A DNA stretch of 53,666 nucleotides, taken from NCBI GenBank assembly GCA_027604005.1, contig JADGJT010000009.1:1-53666 (forward strand), in the 5' to 3' direction. A program made the translations under genes and the position numbers. Position 1 is the first letter of the stretch, and every line of letters starts with the position of its first letter. The notes below the pieces were generated by a model that ran no database searches, was not told where the DNA came from, and saw only the letters and a program-made list of their open reading frames with translations. Shown in pieces: positions 23,872 through 34,930 of this stretch. This DNA is from Dinochytrium kinnereticum. Its lineage: Eukaryota; Chytridiomycota; Chytridiomycetes; Chytridiales; Chytridiaceae.

Positions 23872-24822
23872 CTAATGACGGAAAAGCGATGCCTTCTTAA
23901 CCTCTGCGTCGGCCATGCTGTCACCGCTCTTGTCAATGATATCAAGCGCAGCCTTCTGAATCTTCTTTTGAATGCTAGTCCGGAATTTGGCGTACAAGAC
24001 AGAGGCCTCACGCTCAAGGTAAGCAAGAGTAGTCTGTTTTTATGAACAGAGGAAGAAAAAAAGAGAAGAAACAAAATAACAGGCGGTTAGGAAGTTGAAA
24101 ATGGTGGTTTCGTAAACACTTACGGTCGGGACAAAGTGAATGACGATCTGCACTTCGGCTGGGAGCTTTTCCTTTTTGTCGTTGAGAAGAGGGACCCACA
24201 TGTCTTGATATTGGGTGAGTTTAATAAAGATATTGTTGTAACATGATTTAACAGCATGAAGACGACGCTCAAGCTGAAAGAGAAAAGGAAACGGCAATAA
24301 ACATTTCTCACCCTTCAACCACTGGTCCTTCAGACTCTCCTTGCTAAGATCAAGAACGGCAGTTCCCATGTGGTCCGACGAGCTCAACTCCTTCTCAAAG
24401 ACATCAATAAATATCTGATCGGCATGGTTCATGATAACATAGGTCAAGCGCTCGTTCCAAATCGGATCAGAGCCCTGGGATGCATGCGTGCGCTGCACGA
24501 TCTCGTCCTGACTGGCAACCGAGTTGTGGTCGGCAATGTCAATTTCCGACGGCTGGATAAGCTCAGGGTGTTCCTTTAATTAAAAACGGTTCCGACAGCT
24601 TTAGCAAGGTTTCCGTTGTGGACGGATGGATCACTTGATCAGATGTGACTGATCGTCTGCCACCTTTCGAGACATCGGGGAACTTACGGGACGCTTATTC
24701 AACGAGCAGATGACATACGGATCAAGGCGACCAAAGTCGACCAGGGTCGATAGCAGGCCTTTCTTGAGATTCTTCCCGCGCAGGAAGGTGATGTGAAGGA
24801 GACCTTTCGGCTTCTGAGACAT
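23872..24822 (-). CDS. C2-domain protein
   Basis: Protein of 212 residues; exons on the minus strand 24822-24688, 24573-24312, 24203-24124 and 24033-23872 (639 nt, phases consistent). Residues 1-150 form one C2 domain: LLHITFLRGKNLKK, then DPYVICSLN, an acidic loop, SDPIWNERLTYVI, IFIDVFEKE and MGTAVLDLS. The order matches type-II-like C2 folds, which bind membranes, often through calcium. The Asp in DPYV and one in the second loop are present, but the full set of calcium ligands is not clear. A C-terminal basic helix (about 160-212) with several Lys and Gln follows. The intron 2 acceptor was chosen by phase (CAAG|ACATG). It probably tethers something to membranes; the partner is unknown. Confidence 0.82.
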
Positions 24823-25147
24823 GATGGTGCTTGCTTGTGAAACTGTGTGATCAGGGCACTTTGTGCTGCAACAACGAGAGTGGAGCGCACTTAAACCTTC
24901 AGCTCAAGCACGAATCCATCGCGAATTGCATACAGCGACGCTGCTTCTACGATGTGGATCTGTACAGCCTCGTCAACTTGATTATTGATTGATTGGTGAG
25001 ATGCCGATTTTTTTGGAATGAATGCCTGGAAGATGAAGTCGTAAAGTTATTCACCCCAAGTGTTCTCCACATAATCGCCCGTCATATATATTGCGGGCCT
25101 ACTCCACCCTAACATGTTGATGTAAGGAGGGTCGAAGTTGGGAGGGG
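24823..25147. promoter_or_regulatory. Spacer between divergent C2 gene and 176-codon ORF
   Basis: 325 bases with no coding signal; the expected promoter of the C2-domain gene. Nothing more specific is visible. Confidence 0.4.
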
Positions 25148-25678
25148 ATGCAAAATGAATTCGTCACGTCTATAATCACCCTGAGCCCACAGGCGTCCAA
25201 CCCACGCTGGCGTTCTATCACTGTTGCATCGCTTTCAAACGATGATTCAGTCATTAAAAATAGTGCAGATCCCAAGAATAATCGAATAGGTGAAGAATGT
25301 GGTCGTTATGGCGGTGGCATACCCATACCTAAGGGGAGCGAGGCAGTGGGATTTGGGATGCGACCGAGAGATGGGTGGGATTCAATAGAATTGATTGAAA
25401 GGGACCTCGTTGACTTGAGAAGACAGTACAAATCATTCGGTGGAATGAGGAAGGCAGAAGAGTGGCCAAAATGGATGGCGCAAATGGTTAAGTTGCAGAA
25501 GCGTGTCTCTAAAGAGCAGCAGCAATTCATTGGCAAAAAAGCCCAGCAATCGTTAAACTTCTCAGTTCAAAGAATGGCGGCGCTCGTTTATGAAAGCCTC
25601 AAATTGCTGGGTCGATTAATAGTTGCACGCGCACATCAAGTTCTTCTATATCCAATAATTAAACCAGGGCATTTATAA
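25148..25678 (+). CDS. Hypothetical 176-residue protein
   Basis: Uninterrupted ORF with an ATG start. The N-terminal third is Ser/Asn-rich. The middle holds a Gly-rich segment (RYGGGIPIPKGSEA). The last half is helical and charged (ELIERDLVDLRRQYKSF, MVKLQKRVSKEQQQF), followed by a moderately hydrophobic C-terminus. Amphipathic periodicity argues for a real protein. It resembles no family I know and has no intron, unlike most neighbours, so it may be a lineage-specific gene or a chance ORF. Confidence 0.45.
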   Translation: MQNEFVTSIITLSPQASNPRWRSITVASLSNDDSVIKNSADPKNNRIGEECGRYGGGIPIPKGSEAVGFGMRPRDGWDSIELIERDLVDLRRQYKSFGGMRKAEEWPKWMAQMVKLQKRVSKEQQQFIGKKAQQSLNFSVQRMAALVYESLKLLGRLIVARAHQVLLYPIIKPGHL

Positions 25679-26309
25679 GACAACTCGCCGCCGTCCTGGA
25701 TGAGTCGAGATCGATACATCTTTTGCCGACCCTGACGCTTTGACACCAGAGAGAAACTTCTGGTTGACGTGGAAAGGGTGAATCAGATTGTGTTGGATGG
25801 AGTGCAGAGCATGGAGAGACATGGAGAATACCTAAAGGGCCAGGATGAAAGGTGCCCATTCTGGGGTTGAGTAGAGGTGAAGGTGATGGGATGGGAAGTC
25901 AGGGGAAGTGAATTGAGAATTCAGACGTGAACCAATGCTTATTCTTCCATTATTATTCTGTGAATACAGCAGTCTTTACACGACGATGAAACAAAGCTGA
26001 ATTGTGGTCCATGCTCTCCAACCTAACGCGTTTTCCGCGAGGCGAAGGCCAGAAGGCAGCGGCAGAGGCGGAGGGTGTTCGGCGTTCAATGGCCGAAGCA
26101 AGCAGCAAAAGTCGACGAGTTCAAGCAGGTTGAAGGCAGAAAGATGCGAGTAGAATGGCTTCCGCCTCTTTCGAATCAAAGATCACTGAACACAGACGCA
26201 CAGGGAGCGCACCTGTGCACTTGACGTCACACGTTCTTTGCCAAATTTCAGTCCTTGTTCGTCTCCCCTTCGCTGCCCTTCCCTTTCACCTCGTTCGCAC
26301 GAGCCCGTC
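25679..26309. other. Intergenic region upstream of the Yop1/REEP gene
   Basis: No gene is supported in these 631 bases. The right side becomes C/T-rich just before the ATG at 26310, as expected for a fungal leader. A TATTATTATT tract near 25950 is the only simple repeat seen. Confidence 0.45.
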
Positions 26310-27270
26310 ATGAGCGTGAGTTGAGCCTTCTGCCGTCGCCGACGCTGCTGCTGCTGCTGCTGCTGGGTTCGAGGCCTTCTACGCCGTCATTCCTGCGCAG
26401 CTTGTTGATTTTCTTGCACATCCATTCATTCCCACACTCTCTGCCCATGCGCAACACCCCCGTCACCGATCAACCGCACACACACTTCCGCAACGAGCTT
26501 CACTCGCACTCAATGCCATGATCTTGCAGCTAACCCCAAATCTTCTCTTTTCCTTCGTTCGAACCTCCAGGACCAATTCGAAGCCTACCGTCAGCAGTTT
26601 GGTGAGCTCCCCGCCCCTCCGCCCCTTCATCTCATTCATACCTGACCCCATTATCTTTTTTTAGACCACTACCTTTCAAAGTTCAGGACGCTGAACCAAC
26701 TCGAGGCCATTACCAAGATCCCAAAGGTAAGAGATGATTGAAGAGATAATGGATTTCATACTGCTCCATGCAGACTCCACAGCCCACAGAACATCATTTA
26801 CATTCCTTACTAAACGACCTAATTAGGTGATCATTGCTCTCGTTGGTTACCTCGCTATTTCCATTTCGGTGTTCTTCAACATCTACGCAAGCTTCACGAC
26901 TGGCCTTATCAGCGTGATCTACCCCACCTACCGTCTTCTGGAGGCTATTCAGAAGAAGGACCAGGAAGGCGTAAATGTATTTGGCTTTTACTTTTGCCTT
27001 ATCTCTATCGTGAATACGCTTGAAATTGTTATCCTCGATACGGTCCTCGCCTACATGCCTTACTACTATGTCGCCAAGGTGTTTTCCCTCGGCTGGCTAT
27101 TCTTCCCTGGATACATGGTAAGGCTTTTGCTATCTCTTGTTTCCTGTCTTGTTTACCACTGCTGGTTTCTGGAAATCTGGTTCTAATGCCATCTTTAGGG
27201 TGCCAGAACCGTATATGGCTTCATTGCGCCTCATTTCGCGGCCTTCATCGAAGAGCCCAAGAAGCAGTAG
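26310..27270 (+). CDS. yop1: Yop1/REEP5 (TB2/DP1/HVA22) family ER-shaping protein
   Basis: Reticulon-like membrane protein that curves ER tubules (family knowledge). Exons are 26310-26315 (only ATG AGC), 26571-26601, 26665-26726, 26827-27117 and 27199-27270; total 462 nt, 153 residues. The start MSDQFEAYRQQFDHYLSKF is typical of the family. Hydrophobic hairpins follow: IIALVGYLAISISVFFNIY, then a family-type YPTYRLLEAIQ with KKDQE. After these, ILDTVLAYMPYYYVAKVFSL, WLFFPGYMGARTVYGFIAP and a Lys-rich end complete the fold. The first exon is unusually small and is followed by a 255-nt intron. The segment after KKDQEG (VNVFGFYFCLISIVN) departs from the usual D-x-x-W-L-x-Y-W pattern. Confidence 0.92.
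26342..26367 (+). repeat. (GCT)8 trinucleotide microsatellite
   Basis: Eight consecutive GCT/CTG units inside the first intron of the yop1-like gene. It is not coding in the proposed model. Confidence 0.8.
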
Positions 27271-27657
27271 GCTGATCGATGGCCCTCTGCACAAATTGCT
27301 TTCGTTGAGTCCTTTCCTGTACTGTACATCAAAGGTTTACGTCACTTCTGCATAAGCACTTTGATGTGTTTGTTCAGCTTTAGCGTGTGCATTTCATCCC
27401 TCTTCTCGTTTCCCTCCTCATGCCTTGTTGAGTCACGCTCACCACTCTCTTTTTCACCCACCTGGTTTTTTGTAATCTTCTCATTTGCGATTATGGTCTA
27501 TACCTCTATTAAACGGTGTGCATCAACTCATTCTTTACTTTGTTATTGTTGCATTGTTGCATTGCAGTATTTACGCGTTAACCTGCATGACGGATTATGC
27601 TTGCATCTGGAGTCTTCCTTTGCCTTTTCAGCCATTTTTGCTGAAATCTGGTTGAAC
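27271..27657. other. Spacer between yop1-like and F-box/LRR-like genes
   Basis: T-rich, 387 bases. It is open in frame with the downstream gene (an ATG at 27364 would add 98 hydrophobic residues), but composition and position right after the yop1 stop point to UTR and promoter. Confidence 0.5.
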
Positions 27658-30600
27658 ATGGACGATTCCTCACTTACACCCCACCGGCGAGCACCAATTG
27701 ATATGCTGCCTGATGGCCTGCTGCTCGCCATTTTCAGCATGCTGCAACCGAACATTCTCCCTCCGATGCTGGCATCTCAGCCTCCATCCGGCGAAAGACT
27801 GGTCCATCAGCCCTTAGCAGCGAGAACACCTGGCCCTGGCCAAGCCTTTGTTCGATCAATCTACTCAACGCGCAAACGGCCCCAACTCCCGAAACGAACA
27901 GTACCTTATGAGATCCACCTCGGATCTGTCTGCCGGACTTGGAGGAGGGTGGTTATGGGGTTGCCCAACAATGCGAACCTCAACATCCCATCGTTTTTGA
28001 CATTGCCGAGGCTGATCCACCTTGGTCAGTCTGCTGGCGGGCTGGACGGGGCGATTGAGCTATTTACAGGAGATCCAGAGAGACTTGGAAACCTCACTGG
28101 GCTTGAGTTGTTCTTTCCAGGGACGTCTGTCGGGTGTCTCAGAAGGTTGGCCACCAAGTTTGCAGGAACATTGTCGTCGCCTAGCCTTGAGTCATCTGGA
28201 GCTGGGTATAGACTTGACTCGATCAGCCTAAACTTTCGGTTCAAGGAATGGGACTGGAAGGAGTGGGATGTGAGAGCGGAAAGCCGACAAGAGGACTACC
28301 ATGACTCTGACCTTGTGACAGAGGTCGTGGACGTTATCTCCCAACTTCTAGAGACCAGCCGAAAGTCTGAGGTTGCTGGCATCGAAGAAGAGAAGATTGA
28401 TGGTGGAGTTGATGAAGACCCATTTCCCCCATCATCGCGGCGAGACAGGGTTCGGATTCGGAACCTCAGGATACATATGGCAGCAAGGACACTGGTTCGC
28501 CGCGATGGGTCTCTCATGTACGTGACGGGAAGGGTTCTCACGCTTTCAGATGGGACCTTCCCGATGGATATCACGCGCCTGGCTGCCGCTTTAGGAGGAT
28601 CATTGAGGAGTCTTTGTTTGAGGATAAATGGTCCCCGTCTCTGGGGAGGCTGGCCTCAGAAGGTCAGGTTTCGTCAGATCTACTCGGGCGACGATGCCGG
28701 GCGGGACTCTTCATATGGGCTTACTAGTAATCCTGTGGAGGCTAGGAGTCCAGGGGAGGGGCAGATAGCTGATGTAGACGAAAGCGATGCACCCGTTGCT
28801 ACTGCTGATCTTAATTATGCCCACCCGTTTACCACGCCCGTAGATATACACCAGGATATCCAGCCTTTGACTTTAGATGAATCTCTTTTTGAGACTCATC
28901 CTTTTTTATACTATGACGTGGGGTTGTTCAGTAGCTTATCCGCGGACGCACAGGATGAAACGGATGAGATAGCTAGGAGGAGATTGGACGAGTCGAAGGA
29001 AATTAATCATAAACGATTCGCAAAGTGGATGAGCCGCATCGATGGCGAATGGGTTGACGGCAATAGGCACGGGTCACCTGATATCCCGCCCTGTATGTGG
29101 TCTTTTAGCAAACCTGGGTCATTTGGGCCTATTATCATGAAGAAGAGGATGGAATCTGACCATCCCCATCGTGTTGAAACCTGCCATATTGATCCTACTA
29201 CCTCACCCGATCAGTACCACCCTATCGTCCCCCTTCTCGCTGGCAGCCCGCATCTCCGGGTGCTCCGACTGGAATCTGGTCACATTGACCTAAGCCTTGC
29301 ATCTGCCCTCTGTCCTCTCATACACACACTGCATATCTCCGATCCAACCCGATCGACAGGATCCGTTGCGGGGTTCCGCAATCTGGCAAAGCTATCACTT
29401 GGAAGTGGGACGTGGGGCGGAACCACCAAGTTTGCTGGGTATGGTACAAAAGATTCAACTAGAGGAATGCTTTCCTCTACCTTCCTGAACGACGTCACTG
29501 GTAGCTCCTTTGGCCAAGCTGAGAAGGCTATTGGAACAATTATCGGAGGATTGAGCGCGGACTCGAAGGAGCGATTCGTGAGCTTGGCACTTGCTGCCGT
29601 CCCTGTTCAGCCGTTTGTAGATATTTTTGGGATTTTTCGAGAGTCTATAGCAGAGGGCGTTGAGCGCTTAGGCACAATTGCACGGGGAGCATCCCATATT
29701 GGCGAGGCCTTTTCAGGAATAAATGTCTTTTCAGCTCTTCCACGGGATGTGGAGGAAGATGCAGAGTCTATGCAGGAGAATGAGGATGAGAGCGAGGAAG
29801 AGCCAGACGTTGAGGACCAGGAAGTGGATGAAGAAGAGGAGGAGGAGGATGAAGAGGAAGAGCCGATTTGGGAGCAAACTGGGACCGAGTTTCTTACCCA
29901 AACTCAGGTTTCCATTGAGGGCATGGCTGGGGTAGAGATTGGGCCAGGACGTAGTGCTGTACGAGAGGCCACGGGCTCTGTCTCATATGTAGATGAAGCT
30001 GAAGAGACAAGTAGGGGGGATGCCAGCGCCGGGACTTCCTTTGAGAATCTTAATGTTGCGACGATCTTGACTGGGATGGCTATCGATACGAGGATATCAG
30101 AAGGTTTGATGACATCGTGATGCTGGCATCTATCTTTCTCACCTCGTGTATTGCAGAACCTACAACAGCGTCTCCCTCGTCCCCGTCGCGACCACCCCGC
30201 GAAACGGCACCGTCACCAGCAACTCCAACACCCTTACAAGATTCCCGCCCGACTTCTTCCCGCACAATTCTCCGACGTCAACCCCATCGCTCACCACCCT
30301 CAAACCCGCCAATCTTTCCAAACCTCAAATACCTTTGGGCCCGTACTTCACCTCCATTGACCCTTCAACACCTCTGCTTCATCCTTCCCCGCTGTCCATC
30401 ACTCGTAGAGGCCGATCTCTCTTTCTCCCCACCTATATCCGATGCGACAAACTTTACCACTGCTATGGTGAACTTTGCGCTGGACTTGCAAGCCTTGCTT
30501 GGAGGTGGTAGGGGCCGAGGAATGGAGGAGGAGGTTGTGGAGGATTTGATGGAGGATGTTGTTTTGAGTAGTACTGCACCGGCGCTTTCGGAGTCGAGTG

Positions 30601-30968
30601 AGGTCGGTGGTGATGGTCGCCGAACGAATCTATCTGCGACTGGCTCTACCACGCTCCGTCCCAGCACGCTTTCTTCCAATGACTCGGAGCTCCGTAGACG
30701 GCGGCGAAATGTTCGGTTTGCGCCGGATGGAACCATTATTAAGAGGCTGCAACAGCCTGCTGATGCTTCCCGTGAATTCACCGGGATGAGGGAGCGTCAA
30801 GCGCACGCTGCTGGGAAGGGGAAGGGTGGCAGAACTGTGAGACTATTTTTGAATCTCTGGGTTAGGAAAGAGGATTTGGAGGGGATCAGGGGATGGGCTC
30901 AGAGTGTTGAGGAGTTTTTAGAGGATGGTATGGTTGTTGTTAGATTTAAAATGGATGAGCCGTTTTGA
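27658..30968 (+). CDS. Large F-box protein with leucine-rich segments and acidic stretch
   Basis: Proposed exons 27658-30103 and 30157-30968 (3258 nt, 1085 residues). Near the N-terminus IDMLPDGLLLAIFSML begins an F-box; its second half, GSVCRTWRRVVMGLP, follows after a ~60-residue Pro/Arg-rich insertion, so the domain looks interrupted. Leucine-rich repeat-like strands are scattered (LGNLTGLELFFPG, SPHLRVLRLESGHIDL, FPNLKYLWARTSPPL). Residues about 695-740 contain an almost unbroken Glu/Asp run. F-box proteins recruit substrates to SCF ubiquitin ligases; the LRR-like part would choose the substrate. The second exon starts with a Pro/Ser/Thr-rich region where another intron could hide, but the LRR-like segment fixes the frame after 30300. 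An upstream ATG at 27364 is rejected as UTR. Confidence 0.78.
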
Positions 30969-31377
30969 GGTCGGGATTCTTTTTTTGCTTGTGATTGGCT
31001 CTTCTGGCTGCCATGTTGCCAATGCTGATGTTGCAGTTTTACATTAAGAAATGTTAAATACCTTTCAAAAGTAAAACCATTTTAACGATTGGCTCTCAAT
31101 ATGCATAACCATACATTGCCATATTCCTTTATCGCCATGTACTTTCAGGCAGCCCCTAGTGAGATTACTAAAAAATGAGGGAAGATTTCAACTGAAAAAA
31201 AGGAAGAAAACGGCTAGGGAATATCAGGCTGGATGGAAAGGTTGAAGGAAAGAACGAAGCGGCAAGTGAGAGACACCAATAATAATTACTGTTATTGTTG
31301 AATAACGAAAGAGGGAAACACAAAATAAAGCATTAAGTAGAAGCAGTGATAGAAAGGAAGAATAGTAAAATTAAGTC
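30969..31377. other. Convergent intergenic region
   Basis: AT-rich 409 bases between two convergent genes, with AATAAT/AATAAA-like polyadenylation signals on both strands. No gene is seen. Confidence 0.5.
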
Positions 31378-32964
31378 TTAAAGAACATCATAAGGAGGAA
31401 CCATCCTCATTATGCGCTCCGCTGATGCCTTACACCCCATCTCAGCGGCCCTTCTATACCAAAACCATGCAAAGTCACGGTTCAAGAAACCCCTCAATTC
31501 CCCCTCAATAATGCCCCTCTTACTCAATCTCTCCAATATGCTTCCTCTCGCGCTGGAAAGCCCAACAGCGGGCACCTCTGCCCAGCCATTAAGAAACATC
31601 GGTGCTGGCCAAGTCCCCAATTCAAGCATTTCAGCAAGATTCCGGGCGAGATTTGCAGAGGGGTCAACTTCAAAAGCCTCACGATACCACTGGAAAGATT
31701 TCGGAAGATCGCGATGGGTGAGGCCGACAGAGTGGGCATAACATTCAGCGAGAAGATATGCAATTTCGGGGTGGTTTTTGGGACGGGAGGTTTGTAGGAA
31801 AGACTTTAGAGTGGTGGATGAAGTGGATGGGTTGCTATTGGGGGAGTTACTTGGTGAACAGCCCCATGCTATAAAAAAAACAAACATGAGAGATGCGCTC
31901 AAGGTAAAAGGATAAGAAGACAGGAAATTTAAACCCACCTTTGATAAGCCAGGTTATTCCAAGTCCGGGATCATCTCCAGAGCAAATCAAAAGCCGGCCG
32001 AGGGCAACCATAGCTTCCCGGTTTTCTAGCATAGCAGCTTTCCGGAACCAACCGCAAGCTCGCCCAAGTATATTTCGATGAATATCCATTCCCGAGTCTC
32101 TGGCAAGATCCATGGATCCACCGGGAGAAGGCAATCCGAGATGAAGCGATGTTCGCGAAGTCTCATCTCCATGCATGGGTGTTGGACAACCCCCCTTGAG
32201 CCTTCCCCAAGCATGCACGTACCCTATCCCGACCATCGCGTTAGAATCAGCCACTGTGGATACATCTGGATCATCCAAAAGCCACATTGCAGCCCAGTCT
32301 CCAGCGTTGGCGCGGACAGCAAGGGCCTCAATGGCCGACGAGACGGCATCGGGGGGATGGTGCTCCGGGCGACCATGACCGGGAGGTTCTTCGGAATTTG
32401 TGGGAGCTTTTGAACCGAGTCGGAGCATCGAGGGAAGGGAGGGAAGGGACGGAAGGGAGATTGACCAGGATGGGTTGGGCATCACCTGTTAAAATAGTTG
32501 GCGACATGACAGTCTGAAAGACTCAATGGCTCCACCGATGACGGCCTTACCTTGCTCCAAGATGACGCCACAACGAGCCTGGAAACCAAAGTGTTTAACT
32601 CGGGATCACAGTAGATCCTCTCCGCCACCATTTGCGCTTCCTTCCGATGCCGAATAGCTTTTTTCATCTCTTCCTCGCTGGCCCTCGCCTTCTCGCTGGC
32701 CCACTTTTCTTGCTTTGAGGCCAGCTCCTGGAAGTAAGTTGAGGCCAGCCGTTGTGTAGGCTGCAGCGGCGGCTGGGCTTTACACGTTGCGGTTATTGGG
32801 GAAGGCGGGGGTGTTTCGGGATGGTGCGCCTGCGGTGACGGCGTGCTTGGGTGCGGAGTCTCCACTGAGAGAGATTGCGATGCTTGAAGGGTGGGTAGAT
32901 GGCGGTCGGCCTTCGTTGGCAGCACGCCGTTGTTGTTGAGGCGTCCTTGTAGGGACAGCAACAT
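31378..32964 (-). CDS. Sel1-repeat (TPR-like) protein
   Basis: Protein of 483 residues, exons on the minus strand 32964-32551, 32485-31939 and 31868-31378 (1452 nt, phases consistent). The N-terminal ~90 residues are Pro/Ser/Thr/His-rich, followed by a charged helix (SEKARASEEEMKKAIRHRKE). From about 190 on, Sel1-type helical pairs appear: GWFRKAAMLENREAMVALG, then IAYLLAECYAHSVGL with KSFQWYREAFEVDP, and AWFWYRRAAEMGCKASAERI. Sel1 repeats are protein-interaction scaffolds, found for example in ERAD (Hrd3) and in chitin-synthase activators (Chs4/Skt5). No prenylation motif is present at the C-terminus (it ends PYDVL), so a Chs4 identity is not supported. The asparaginase-like gene lies 95 bp upstream on the same strand. 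Confidence 0.82.
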
Positions 32965-33059
32965 GTCTGTTCAGGTCCAAATTTATTTTGGTCAACTTTC
33001 CCTGTTGGACAACCTGGCATGCAAGACACTGCTGCCAACAGCACGTACTATTGCTTCTA

Positions 33060-34568
33060 CTACAGTTTGGCCCTGACATCTGCAGCGCCATCACGCATCT
33101 GCTGCTGCTCAGAGCGGAGACGAACGCAGTCCTCAACTGCCATCCGCAGCACGAGCACGATGCGCGCCTGCACGGCCGACAGCCCATCAAACTCACGCAC
33201 AAAATACCCCTGTCGCTCATACAACCCCGCGCTGCCCCTGTAATAATCATCGTCGCTGTTCGGACCGAGTGCACAGCGCGTGGTTACCACAATCGGAAGG
33301 GACTGGCTTCCTGACGTAAATTCAGGCGACAGAAACCGGTTCGTGCCATACGAGAGTGATCCTGCACCGGGAAGGGCCAGAATAATACCGTCCATCGTCT
33401 CGATAAGGGATCGTGGGATTTGGTGTGTGGGATCCATAGCGGGTGGAGGGATTTTGGTATCCTTTCTGGAGTGAGAAGTCGTTAGATAGCGCAAAGCTGA
33501 TAGAAGACTGCTTGTATGATGTTCTTCGTCATGTCTTAGAGCTGAGGTGTCTACCAGCGATGGGCCTGCTACTTCTATCGGATCCATTGACATGCTCATT
33601 CCAAGTGTTAGGATCAAAACGTTGGTCCTTTTGAAATCAGCTAACGTGAGATGAGCAAATGCCGTTCGAAGGTCCAAAGTCTCCAACTCATTCCGGTTCC
33701 ATCGAAGCCAAGGTGGATAAGCCGTCCGAGATCCACTGAAGACATTCTCACCCATGCATCCACATGCGCTGGACGAAGCGTAACTCCCAAACCACTCTCC
33801 ACCAAACCTTAACCACCGAACCATGCCTCTATCGACGCGTCCGCATGTACCTATTTCGAATCCATACGAAACTGAACGGAAGGCATTCACAGCCCTCGAA
33901 TCCATCTTGCAAACCTCCCACGCCGAGTGAATCTCAGAGTTCATCACAAGAAGAATAGGGGCTTGTAGGCTGCAACAAGTCTGTCCCTCTTGAAGGTTCC
34001 CTTTAGTTGCTACCGAGCCCCCATGTGGACTCGAAATCGCATGCAGAACACGAATCGCATCAGCCACATTAGCTTGGCCATCGAAGCCAAGAATGTCGGA
34101 TGGCTTCATTGCCCCTGTTATGACAATGGCAGGCCGCTTCCCATCAGTGTTTGGACCCATGATAAGTTCAAGAAGAAATGCCAGTTCCTCCAAAGTATCC
34201 GTCCCGGCAATAATGAGAACTCCGATGCCACCGAGATGCTTGGAATTTCCAGGCTCAGTGGACGTTTTCTCGGTATCCGCGGTTTTCGGCTTTAAAGACT
34301 GAGTGATCGCGGGAACACGGTTCACCTCGTCCAGTATGTACTGCTTGATCCGAAACACCTTTTCAAGCGTCAAGTTGGCACCCGTCCGAAAGCTTGGAGC
34401 AACGTCAATGAGATGTGTGGTCATTGCTGGAGGGAGAAGTTCGGGGTTTTTACTCTTGAGGGTAGATAGCAATGAGGTGGGTGGATACATGATCTTCATG
34501 GATCCGGACCCCCTATCGTAAGCTTGCCAAAGCGTTGCTCCGAGTGAAAGAATCAGCAGATGGTGCAT
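33060..34568 (-). CDS. L-asparaginase family protein, intronless
   Basis: Asparagine amidohydrolase family (bacterial-type I/II fold), 502 residues in one exon. The first catalytic motif, normally GGTI, reads LSLGATL with the nucleophile Thr at residue 12. The second, GTDTLEELAFLLEL, carries the Thr-Asp pair at 123-124. AIVITGAMKPSDILGFDGQANVADAIRV is the usual strand and helix after it. The C-terminal domain has GIILALPGAGS and LPIVVTTRCALGP, as in the family. The protein is longer than the typical ~330-350 residues because of inserts around 85-110 and 225-330. The start is the ATG at 34568; the frame opens further to 34625 only via a non-ATG codon. The hydrophobic N-terminus overlaps the first catalytic strand, so secretion is doubtful. 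The lack of introns is unusual in this window. Confidence 0.86.
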   Translation of the reverse strand: MHHLLILSLGATLWQAYDRGSGSMKIMYPPTSLLSTLKSKNPELLPPAMTTHLIDVAPSFRTGANLTLEKVFRIKQYILDEVNRVPAITQSLKPKTADTEKTSTEPGNSKHLGGIGVLIIAGTDTLEELAFLLELIMGPNTDGKRPAIVITGAMKPSDILGFDGQANVADAIRVLHAISSPHGGSVATKGNLQEGQTCCSLQAPILLVMNSEIHSAWEVCKMDSRAVNAFRSVSYGFEIGTCGRVDRGMVRWLRFGGEWFGSYASSSACGCMGENVFSGSRTAYPPWLRWNRNELETLDLRTAFAHLTLADFKRTNVLILTLGMSMSMDPIEVAGPSLVDTSALRHDEEHHTSSLLSALRYLTTSHSRKDTKIPPPAMDPTHQIPRSLIETMDGIILALPGAGSLSYGTNRFLSPEFTSGSQSLPIVVTTRCALGPNSDDDYYRGSAGLYERQGYFVREFDGLSAVQARIVLVLRMAVEDCVRLRSEQQQMRDGAADVRAKL

Positions 34569-34930
34569 GGTGTAAATGTTACTGTAATTTGTTTTGCCGT
34601 CACAGAGAAAAAGAAAAATGCGCAAAGGCTACATCGAACCAACCGACGCAACAAGATGCGCAGCACAGCAAATGGACGGGGAGATTGAAGGTGTTGGACT
34701 ATCCCATGTGCAGACCTTCTTCGACTGCCTAAAAACTGCCCAAGAGGGCTTTTTTTGGGGGGATTGGGCCTTCTAAGCCCAACATATGCGAAACTACAAA
34801 GCTAGGCATCAACCAACACTGGCGAGGAATTGATGCTGCAGTCATCAGCATCTGCTTTTGTTTGCATGCCGAGCACCGTCCAATATGCTGGACAATGCCT
34901 GCTGAAAATTCCTCGAAATTTGTACTTTGA
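34569..34930. promoter_or_regulatory. Divergent promoter region: asparaginase-like gene / pob3
   Basis: 362 bases between two divergent ATGs. No clear TATA box is present; nothing else is recognised. Confidence 0.45.

Noticed and set aside
27361..27657. N-terminal extension of the F-box/LRR-like gene to 27364
   Set aside because: The extra residues are a translated T-rich leader (Phe/Ser/Cys strings) beginning under 100 bases after the yop1 stop; the F-box follows closely after the ATG at 27658.
34569..34625. Upstream extension of the asparaginase frame
   Set aside because: It begins at a non-ATG codon and has no family similarity; the ATG at 34568 sits just before the first catalytic strand.
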